NCBI GenBank assembly: GCA_016508695.1
Contig: VNKQ01000012.1
Coordinates: 1,519,290-1,583,289, forward strand
DNA: 64,000 nucleotides
Reading direction: 5' to 3'
From: Hyphodiscus hymeniophilus
Taxonomy: Eukaryota; Ascomycota; Leotiomycetes; Helotiales; Hyphodiscaceae
Below are positions 55,866 through 64,000 of this stretch, piece after piece. The position numbers were made by a program, and so were the translations under genes. The notes under the pieces were generated by a model that had not been told where the DNA came from, did no database searches, and was given only the letters and a program-made list of their open reading frames with translations. Numbering within the stretch: position 1 is the stretch's first letter; each line of letters starts with the position of its first letter.

Positions 55866-57440
55866 ATGAAGTTCAGCATGCCCAAGAAGTTCGAGCCACC
55901 CCTAGTGGTGATTGCCGGCAAGGAGTTTCCTAGAGTGAAATGGTGGAAGTACAAGTCGCTGCGAAAGCTTTACCTACTCAACATCTCCGTTCTTATGCTC
56001 ACATCGATAACCAATGGCTTCGACGGTTCTATGATGAACGGCTTGCTCGCGCTTTCGTTCTGGCGAAATTATTTCAATCATCCGTCGCCATCGACCTTGG
56101 GGCTTTTGAACGCCATCTTTTCTGTTGGACAGGTTGCTGCCATCCCGTTTATTCCCTTCTTTGCAGACAGATTTGGTCGGAAACCTACCATTATCGGCGG
56201 AACCATGATTTTATTTGTTGGTGTGGCGGTCCAGTCTGCATCCGTTAGCATTGGCATGTTTATCGGCGCTCGATTCTTGATTGGTTTTGGTGTAATCTTT
56301 GCCCAGAACTGCTCGCCGCTGTTGATTACCGAACTGGCGCATCCGCAACACCGGGCGATTTTGACAACCTTATATAATGTGTCGTGGTTTTACGGCGCCA
56401 TAATCGCCAATTGGGCCACTTTTGGAACCCTGACACTAAAGTCTGACTGGGCATGGAGGGCACCTAGCATGCTGCAGGCGTTTGCGTCTGTAACACAGCT
56501 GTGCTTTATTTGGTTTGTGCCAGAGTCGCCTCGATACCTCATTCGTCAGGGTCGTGAAGACAAAGCCAGGGCCATTTTGGAAAAGTTCCATATGGAATCA
56601 TCAGGCGAAGAATTTGTCGAGACTGAATATGAAGAAATCGTCAAGACCATTGAGTTGGAGAAGGAGTTTGCCAGCCGTGGAATCAGAGAGCTTTGGGCTT
56701 CCAAGGGCAATCGCCATCGCATGGTCATAGCCATTTCTGCAGGTGTCTTCTCGCAGACTGGTGGCTCGGCAATCATCAACTATTATATCTCCATTATGCT
56801 GGACAAAGTTGGCATCACGGATTCAAGAACCCAGCTCATAATCAACGGTTGCCTGACTATCTGGGGATACTTAGTTGCCACTACATTTTCTTTACAGGTC
56901 GAGCGTTTTGGAAGACGGCCTCTGTTTTTAATTGCAACGATAGGTGAAACCCTCGCCATGCTGGGATGGAGCGTAGCTTCAGCGCGAAGCATTATAACTG
57001 GTAGTGCCACTCCTGGATACGTTATGATTGCAATGCTCTTCGTCTTTCAGTTCTTCCACGACTTTGCCTGGTCGGGGCTGCTTATCGGTTACACTGTCGA
57101 AATATTGCCATATAGTATTCGATCGAAGGGTATGTCGGTGATGCTTATGAGCGTGGCATTGGGGCTATTCTTTTCGAACTACGTCAACCCGATTGGTATC
57201 GCTGCTATATCTTGGAAGTTCTACATATGCTACCTGGTATGGCTTACCATCCAATGTTTCGTTGTATACTTCTTCTACATTGAAACAAAGAACACGACCC
57301 TGGAGGAAATAGCAAAGCATTTCGACGGCGAAAATGCTCTTGTTGGTGGACCTGCAGCTACGGAACGTGCCCGTGAGCTTGAAGAAAAACTGGCAGGTGA
57401 CAAGGTCCAGGAAGTTATAATTGAGGACGTGAAAGTTTGA
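55866..57440 (+). CDS. MFS transporter, sugar porter family
   Basis: Single exon of 524 aa from the ATG at 55866; the open frame extends upstream without an ATG. Sugar-porter motifs are present: ADRFGRKPTIIGG after TM2, PESPRYLIRQGREDKARAIL after TM6, VERFGRRPLFLIAT in the second half, and the end ETKNTTLEEIAKHFDG. The early segment ITNGFDGSMMNGLLAL is the TM1 motif typical of lactose/hexose permease-like fungal porters. It is a plasma-membrane symporter, probably for a sugar or a glycoside-like compound. With the two PhyH genes and the Zn2Cys6 gene it forms an intronless block. Substrate is not known. Confidence 0.92.
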   Translation: MKFSMPKKFEPPLVVIAGKEFPRVKWWKYKSLRKLYLLNISVLMLTSITNGFDGSMMNGLLALSFWRNYFNHPSPSTLGLLNAIFSVGQVAAIPFIPFFADRFGRKPTIIGGTMILFVGVAVQSASVSIGMFIGARFLIGFGVIFAQNCSPLLITELAHPQHRAILTTLYNVSWFYGAIIANWATFGTLTLKSDWAWRAPSMLQAFASVTQLCFIWFVPESPRYLIRQGREDKARAILEKFHMESSGEEFVETEYEEIVKTIELEKEFASRGIRELWASKGNRHRMVIAISAGVFSQTGGSAIINYYISIMLDKVGITDSRTQLIINGCLTIWGYLVATTFSLQVERFGRRPLFLIATIGETLAMLGWSVASARSIITGSATPGYVMIAMLFVFQFFHDFAWSGLLIGYTVEILPYSIRSKGMSVMLMSVALGLFFSNYVNPIGIAAISWKFYICYLVWLTIQCFVVYFFYIETKNTTLEEIAKHFDGENALVGGPAATERARELEEKLAGDKVQEVIIEDVKV

Positions 57441-58962
57441 ATTTATAAATGAATTCAACTATTTCTGTATGTATTGAGTATAGGCAAACAAGTCATAAAC
57501 ACGTTTAGTTGGTAGCAAACGGATTAAATATCTCAGTGTATGTCGTTATATATCTTTTAACAGCTTTTCGTCGTCTTCTATCACAGTAAAACAAGTCAGC
57601 GTTCATTTATTAAGTTAGTATAAAGATCAAACGCAGCCAATAGTCCCAGCTACCATTCTATATGAGAGAGATATCTGCTCTATAATTATTTTATAGTATA
57701 TTCGTTTATAATTTTTAATCGTAATCAAGTGTTTATAGTCTGTACACAATCTCTCTTTTTTGTAGGGTCGCTATTTATACTACTCGTAATACCTTTCTGT
57801 TCTTCTCTCTTTCTGTACCGCTTTCCAAGATCTTAAGTATATTATTTGCTACAGTCTATCGGATATAGTTTGAAGGTTGGTTTACTTCCGGAGAATACTC
57901 AGGCTTATACTTATACTGAGTATAGTACTAAAATTTTGTACAAGATTATATTACAATCATTATGAAGTAAGGTACTTATTTGGGTATACGCCAGTAAGTT
58001 GGTGACTGGTCAATTTGCACGATGGATGGATTGGGGGCTCGGGCGTGGATTACTTGGTACGATATGTGAATCTAGCGCTGACGACTGATGGGTTTACGGA
58101 TGCGTAGAAGAGCAGGGTTTGGAATGGAACTGTGGTGGAGGCTTAAATAAAGTGGGAACATGGGATGAATAGTGGGCCCAGAGGTGGTGCGGTCGTTATC
58201 CGTGTTAGTTCATATGTTTTGATTTTCTACACAGACTGGCATACTATTTGATATGCCTTGTCACAAAGACTAACACTAAAGTTTCGAGACCAAGAGCTTG
58301 AGAGCTGAGTTAGCAGGCTCGCAGCATAGAGTAAGCCATTTTGTAAGGTTTATGCTCTCCGGCCGATCAATTCGCCACGATTCGGCGACACCAACACTTG
58401 ATGTGTTCAGGATTGTTAGGGTATCGTTTAAGCCCTGACTGGGTACAGTAGGATGACGTAAATTCCCCAAGAAATCCTTCAGTGTCTGGTTTTGAACACT
58501 GGAGGAAGGCAAATGTTACCTTAATCGCACTATCTATCCCACTTAAATTTGGTCCTTCAAAATCCCAAAGAGAACAGATTGAATTACAAAATGTCCAAGA
58601 GACCAAAGTACTTGACAAAAAAGGCTGGGAAGAAAGAAATATGTACAGGTATCGTCCGCCGGTAAGTGTAGCATCAGATCTTGGACAATGCACATTATAT
58701 GTACTAGCAAGGAAGAGATTGTGAATGGTGGGACGTCCAACAAACCGTTAAATGCTGTGGCCTTTTGCAACCAATAACTGCTCGACAAGTCTTGCCTCAG
58801 CTTCGGGCGTTCGGGTGTCACTGTATACGAGGCTCTACTCAGCTGAGAGCAGATCAGGCACCGACGAAGCTCTTTATAATGTTATAACATTGGTAGATAT
58901 ATTCCAAAAACCCCAATCAGGTCCTGACTTACAACTGAACCTAGTATATTACCTTAGTAGCC
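57441..58962. other. AT-rich gap with unrecognised short frames
   Basis: 57440-57990 is visibly AT-rich. At 58276-58724 open frames exist on both strands (for example a minus-strand stretch with SWRIDRPESINLTKWLTLCC), but none has a recognised motif. They may be gene fragments near the pseudogene that follows. Confidence 0.35.
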
Positions 58963-60952
58963 ATGACTTCGCTTATTGGGAAACTTACTGGATTAGTCGC
59001 GGCCTTTACTAACGAGAACACCCTGGCGTTAGCAAACCTGAAACTCGATTTCTTCCTGGTCAAGCTTTAGGCGCCTCGCGGATTCAGCCGTCTGGCCTTG
59101 ACAATATCGGAAAAGAGGAAGTTGGAAGCTGAAGATGGAGCACTTCATAGAACTGCTCGAAGATTGGGAGTATTGTTCGAAGGATCGCTCCCTAACACCC
59201 AGGCATTGATTCGAGCGTATGGGACCAGGGTCTCAGAAATATCTTCTGAACCTATCGTCAATCCCAGGTCGTCTGATAAGGACAGCATATTCGCCGGCCA
59301 GATAGGCCTAGATACTGCGAGCATATGGGACGCAGTAACCTCGGGTGCCGGCGCCATTGCAGTCAATTTACTTGTTTGTATGCTTGCCAGAATATTTACA
59401 AGCTTGGAAGCTGTATTAGTTTGGGTCGAGATTGTCGAAAGACAGAGAGATCATATTATCAAATTAACGAGATGGCGACTTGTACAGCGAGAGACATGAA
59501 CCCCTCATCCTGGCCGCCAGACAGGAAATACCTCGAACCGGCCTTGCAAATTGGGATGGTAGCGCGCGTGCTTGGCTACAGAGTGCAGATCAAGCCAAAG
59601 CTCGTCAGCATAAACAGATGATGCTCATCCTAAATAACGCAAGTTTGCTAGTGAATGGCGAGCCTGACACTTACATGAGTGTTATGAGAGCTTGGATCAC
59701 AGCTTTAAGCGCTATGGAGTGTCTTATCAAAGGCATGCCACAGCAGGTACAAGACAGTGCAGCACTTCTTGGTATATCATCTTGGCACATCTATCCAGAT
59801 ATACTCTTGTTTGAGGACACAGCTGTTGACGTCAAACAAAAAGATCCCCTTTTCGAAGACACCGTAGTTCTTACATTGGGACTTGAAGTTACGGAAGATT
59901 CCGATAAAAGTGTGTCATGGTCCTTGCCACTTGCGCGTTTGCAATATTACGGCGATCCTGTACACACTTCCCGCTCTGCTGGACCCGAAAACTCAAGAAT
60001 TACATGTGATCAATTTTCATGTCTTATCCTGGGCTGCGTTTTGAATGTATGGGCCGGTTTTGGTCGTAATACCGAAACTGGCTTGGCCTGGCTGGACAAA
60101 ATCACGACTTAAATCAGGAAGCCACTACATGCCGAGCTGTCCTCTCGCAGACCCCGGCCTCACGAACTGATGTGGCTCGAACACTTAGACGCCACATATC
60201 AGAGACTACAGGAATGCACCAGCCTGGACAAACAGCTCGCCTGGCAACTAGTTTCACTTGGTCGCCGAAGGTCCATCTTCCTGTATCCACCAAATCAACA
60301 TCTGGCACCTCTTTTCGGCCTATCACACTTGTCGAATTTGATTCCGATACTCGAAAATGACGACACTCGCATAGAGCAGCTACACATGTTAGCTTCCCGT
60401 TTCAATTTAACCACGAAATCGTATGTCATTACATCACAACCTTCCGAAAGCCCTTTCACATTTGAATATACCACAGTTCGGCCTAAGACCGTGAAATTAG
60501 CGTCAGAGAGCAATGTGACCAAGACCCATAAGAGTCATGTATGCTGGCTTCCCCTAGGGCCAACGGCTCTGGAAGAATTATGCGGAAAGGACAGCCCTTC
60601 TTTCCGAAGAGTGTCCGTGATATGGAAGAGATATTATCACCTGACCAAGCAAGGAAATCTCTACTTTCCGGTACTGGAAACAGTGGTTGTCGGAAGGACC
60701 CACCCAGCTCCATATCTAGGGTATCTTACCAAGATTGAGTTCATGTCAACGGCAAAGAGTTTACTCAGAAGGTGGCTTAAAACCCGACCAAACAATGAAG
60801 AAAATCGACCATACAATGAAGACTTTCGAGCAATCTCCGTCGCTGGTACTATGGAGGCCGCAATTTTCCAAATTGCACTCTCTCCAATTAGCGTCTCTGG
60901 ACAGCTTGAGCCTGAGGATATGCTTGAAGGATCTTCACAGTCGAAAAGATAA
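58963..60952 (+). pseudogene. Broken member of a fungal subtelomeric family of unknown function
   Basis: A continuous ~660-codon relict beginning MTSLIGKLTGLVAAFTNENT. Characteristic pieces follow: EAEDGALHRTARRLG, YGTRVSEISSEP, FAGQIGLDTASIWDAVTSGA, LANWDGSARAWLQSADQAKA, LPLARLQYYGDPVHTSRSAG and GRRRSIFLYPPNQHLAPLFG. I recall such proteins as widespread in Pezizomycotina without known function. Three lesions are seen: an in-frame TAG at 59068-59070, a one-base frame change near 59490, and an in-frame TAA at 60110-60112. Both stops could come from CAG/CAA by C-to-T at CpA. No intron with GT..AG ends was found that removes them. Alternative: a living gene in some strains. Confidence 0.7.
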
Positions 60953-61840
60953 ATATCACTAAATTTCTTTATTACATATGTACTTGCTTTATACCCGGTT
61001 CGTAATATATAAGAGAGATATTTAACAAATAGTACAAGCTTCTCAAGGTTAGTTAGTCTCTAAAAATATTCGACAAAGCTAATGTGCATCAACCTAGGAC
61101 CTTATTAACGAGATACGTTTGGGAGAGAGGTTACTACCCCCCTCATATATGGTAATAATTAGAACTTAGAAGCTAATAGGAACTAAGGAGGAGTCTAAGG
61201 AGACACTAAGACAATGCGACTTAATTTAGAATATCTAATAGCATTTAATTAGGATGGCATTGCCTAAGGTAACCTTATAACAGATTGTATAGAATATAGT
61301 ACCATTTGAACTGGCCTTTATATTGATTTGCCAACCTATTCGTCATTATCAACACAAACGAAAAGATCATTGAACCAGCCAACTCCTGTAATCGCAGCAA
61401 CGCAAAGCCTACCGAATTAATCCAAGTAAAATAAGTTCATAAAGTAGGTGCATTCTTGGTTGACCGCAATTACTTCGTGCTTCTGGATATCACCTTAAAA
61501 ACGAAGCCCTAGATAGGTTTTAAGGCGTTTCTGTCTCCTAGCTAACGTATTGCCAGTATGTAAACCTAGGCCCTCCAGAACCATATCTAATGCATCACCT
61601 AGATCTTCGTTAACCTGTCACAGATGGCCCGAGAGACTCGTGAGTATACTAACTGCGAAGACGGACTAATTGGATATAGGTTGCTGGGAAATTTGGTATT
61701 GGTCGATTATTTATCCCATGGAAGTTGGCAATGGCTGTTTTGCAGCAGCTAGCAGTAATATTAATCGCCCGCGCAGCACTATTAAAGTGTCTGAGAGTGT
61801 TAAAAGACATTAGCTGGGTGATAGCTTGGACTGAATTTAA
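60953..61840. other. AT-rich gap
   Basis: No gene is recognised. The region is AT-rich with many TA-containing short words and no open frame of note. Confidence 0.4.
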
Positions 61841-62680
61841 TCAAAGAAATAGGTAGATATACCCTGCTCGCACTTCCCTTCTAAGTTCTTGTACCTTACT
61901 GTCTATAGTAGTAGAGTTCTCAATGAGACCACGAAGACCTTGTGTGATGCCGCCAAGATTCTGAGGAAGAGGAGTTGTATTCGCGTTGATAACGTCGAGG
62001 CTTTGGCTCATGGTCTCAAGTCGACCAGTGAGATGAGCAGTACTGGTACCAAACGTATTGAGGCGCTGAGTGATAGTATCAAGTCGACCAGTGACAGGTG
62101 CAGTACTAGTGTTGACAGTATTCAGGCGTTGAGTAATAGTATCCAGTCGATCAGTGATAGGCGTAGTGTTTGTATTGAGAGTATGAAGGCTCTGGGTAAT
62201 AGCATCTAGTTGACCAGTGACAGGTGCAGTGCTAGTGTTGACAGTATTCAGGCCTTGGGTAATAGTATCCAGTCGATCAGTAATAGGCGTAGTGTTTGTG
62301 TTGAGAGTATTGACGACTTGAGCCATGGTACTAAGTCGCTCTAAAATAGCAGTAGATTTAGAACTAAGAGTGATAAAGCTCTGGTTGACATTATTGAGAT
62401 GTCCCACAGTAGTAGTAGATCTTGCTTCGAGTGTGTCGAGGCGTTGGTTAAAGGTATTGAGGCCTGCATCAAGAGCACTAACGTCCGTGTCGAGTGTATC
62501 TAAGCGGCGGGTCGTATCCGCTCGGAACACATTTATATCATCGCGTATTGTGCGCATCATATCCATAATACGCGTGAACTGCGTAGTGTGCTGCAAGCTT
62601 TTTGCATTATTTAAATGACTCACAACGTATAGACCGAGTTATAATAAAGGAGACGTTACCAGCAGGTAAGCAGCTGCCAT
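61841..62680 (-). CDS. Coiled-coil protein built of 21-residue repeats
   Basis: The frame 62590-61841 is open to the stop and encodes a long coiled coil. A two-exon model adds MAAAYLL (62680-62660) through a 69-nt intron (GTAACG..GCAG) and gives 256 aa; a simpler start is the ATG at 62566. The centre consists of alternating 21-aa units of the types VNTLNTNTTPITDRLDTITQ and LNTVNTSTAPVTGQLDAITQ, i.e. three heptads each, so a 42-aa (126-bp) higher-order unit. Ends are charged (FRADTTRRLDTLDTDVSALD; DSKVQELRREVRAG). No transmembrane or signal segment is clear. This is the last gene before the telomere. No homologue is recognised; a fibrous or scaffold role is only a guess. Confidence 0.5.
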
Positions 62681-63589
62681 TGCAAAAGACTATTAACTGT
62701 TTGACCGCGAAAGATTCCGAGAAAAGTAGGGGAGTTTTGGATTTCCAGGTTGACAATGACCAGGATCTTTAAGTGTGGAAGTTACAGCCATTATCAGTTG
62801 AGCTCAGCAAGTTACACGAACGACCTGTGCGCTACTGAGTGCCATTAAGATGACTTTGGTAATGTGGATCATGCTGAAAGTAGGTTGTGGGGGCGGCAGA
62901 AATCCGATTCGTAAGAGGACCTCTATTATGCGAGGCTAATGCACTAGCTATGCAAGACGTGGCAAGATATTGTATCGTCCACCCTTAATAGAACCGATGG
63001 TCCAAATAGAGAAGACCGACATGACGATATTATAGGCTCCCTCGAGCTTCACGTAGTACAGTCAACTGCTACTGGATAGAGTGAGTTATTAGAAGCTGTT
63101 ACGTGCTTCATGCGAACCAGAATGATAGCGCTAACGCAGTGCCATTAAGATGTGCTGCAATAACGGACCAGCTAGCTAACCTTCGCACTGGCGGATGAAA
63201 GGCTGGGGGAGAAATAATGTGTTATCTTATGCATAATGACCGTGTGGCAGTTGATCCAGAGTAAGGACCGATTCAGAGATACTGGGCGGCTCTATGGTAT
63301 TTGTTGGCTGGCCGCTTGGCCAATCTGCCCACTGCTTCTTTTTGCCAGATTCTATAGCTAGCATTCGACTTAGGCTTAGAAAATACACTCCCTTCCTTGT
63401 CCTTTCTTAAGCCCTAATCACGCCCCTTTTGTTAAGTAATATAAAAAGACATTAGTTAAGAAGAATTAAGTCCCTTATAAACACGTAGCTTCTCTAAAGT
63501 CCAATTTCTTAAAAGGTAAGTCTTATAATATCTTGGCTAAAAGGCCTAACAATAGAGAATCAGTTATAATTTATAACCCTAACAGTATT
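62681..63589. other. Subtelomeric spacer
   Basis: No gene is seen. The word GTGCCATTAAGATG occurs twice, at about 62841 and 63140, in otherwise weakly similar surroundings, which hints at an old duplication. AT content rises to the right. Confidence 0.4.
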
Positions 63590-63785
63590 TCCTGCGGTAT
63601 TACTAAGTAATACTAATACTAATTAGCTGTAGCGGTAATAGACGCCCTAATAGTATTTCCTATAGAATTACTAAGTAATTCTAATGCTAATTGGTTACGG
63701 CGGTAATAGACGCCCTACCTTGGGTCAAACGGAATTACTTAGTAATTCTAATACTAATTGGCTATAATAGTAGTAGACGCCCTAC
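63590..63785 (+). repeat. Three ~68-bp tandem repeats next to the telomere
   Basis: Each unit has a palindromic core like AATTACTAAGTAATTCTAAT followed by ACTAATTGGCT and ends with TAGACGCCCTA. The GACGCCCTA word starts at 63641, 63709 and 63776, spacing 68 and 67 bp. Units are diverged at several positions. Confidence 0.8.
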
Positions 63786-63802
63786 CTAACTCTCTGGGCC
63801 GT

Positions 63803-63910
63803 GGAATTGCCCCCCAATTCCAAAATTCTGGCCAATAACAGGCCGCGCACGGACGCGGAAATCACGGGTTCCGTGATCCCGCACCCCCCAATTCCAGTAC
63901 CCCCAATTCC
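63803..63910 (+). repeat. CCCCCAATTCC motif array and hairpin
   Basis: CCCCCAATTCC occurs three times, at 63811-63821, 63885-63895 and 63900-63910. The first copy forms a hairpin with GGAATTG at 63803-63809. A second perfect inverted repeat, ATCACGG-GTT-CCGTGAT, lies at 63861-63877. Confidence 0.75.
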
Positions 63911-63925
63911 GATTCCTAGTCAGCT

Positions 63926-64000
63926 GGGTTAGGGTTAGGGTTAGGGTTAGGGTTAGGGTTAGGGTTAGGGTTAGGGTTAGGGTTAGGGTTAGGGTTAGGG
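63926..64000 (+). repeat. Telomere, (TTAGGG)12
   Basis: The window ends in 12 perfect TTAGGG units (63929-64000), preceded by GGG. The orientation, G-rich strand running 5' to 3' towards the end, is that of a right chromosome end. TTAGGG is the repeat of most filamentous ascomycetes. Confidence 0.98.

Noticed and set aside
45100..63589. Intact transposase or reverse transcriptase genes in the AT-rich arm
   Set aside because: None of the open frames shows DDE, RT or integrase motifs; only AT-rich spacers that might be decayed repeats.
1..64000. tRNA, rRNA and CRISPR arrays
   Set aside because: No T-loop plus cloverleaf could be supported by eye and no spaced repeat array exists; CRISPR is not expected in a fungus.

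Overview
This window is the end of a chromosome of a filamentous ascomycete. The right edge runs into 12 perfect TTAGGG repeats (63929-64000). The genes have short spliceosomal introns, mostly 44-130 nt, with CTAAC-type branch sites. The gene set (CCT8, NC2-alpha, a Cbp3-type chaperone, mitochondrial KAS, INO80 subunit, UstYa-like protein, 2EXR protein, Zn2Cys6 factor) is that of Pezizomycotina. The protein style suggests Leotiomycetes, but that is an impression from memory of relatives, not a result. Splice models were built by hand from GT/GC..AG sites, branch sites and frame continuity; the spliced models add up to whole codons.

Layout, left to right. 1-22.8 kb is core housekeeping: NC2-alpha/Bur6-like histone-fold protein, mitochondrial Sel1-type protein, U3 snoRNA-associated protein, arylamine N-acetyltransferase, a full-length ABCA transporter with 8 exons, a 2EXR protein, CCT theta, an INO80-type subunit and a SET protein. 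23.8-36.1 kb holds a single-pass membrane protein and then five metabolic genes in 10 kb: SDR, Dal5-like MFS permease, amidase, methylmalonate/malonate-semialdehyde dehydrogenase and D-2-hydroxyacid dehydrogenase. Together these look like a small catabolic cluster. 37-44.4 kb holds an Rmd1/DUF155 protein, a small secreted protein divergent from a UstYa-like oxidase, and mitochondrial KAS divergent from Cbp3.

From about 44.5 kb the character changes. Genes become sparse and essentially intronless: F-box-like protein, orphan ORFs, Zn2Cys6 factor, two PhyH-type dioxygenase paralogs, an MFS sugar-type transporter, a broken member of a fungal subtelomeric family and a coiled-coil repeat protein. 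Spacers look AT-rich. The Zn2Cys6 / PhyH / PhyH / MFS block (49.6-57.4 kb) looks like a compact co-regulated unit, with CGG-type sites in its promoters. The last kilobase has short tandem repeats and then the telomere.

Most notable: three GC-AG introns among about 52 inferred, a 9-nt microexon in the dehydrogenase, a 13-14-mer repeated in the divergent permease/amidase promoter, a diverged ~315-bp duplication in the PhyH2-MFS promoter, a possible UstYa/secreted-peptide pair, and a pseudogene with stop codons of the kind repeat-induced point mutation makes.
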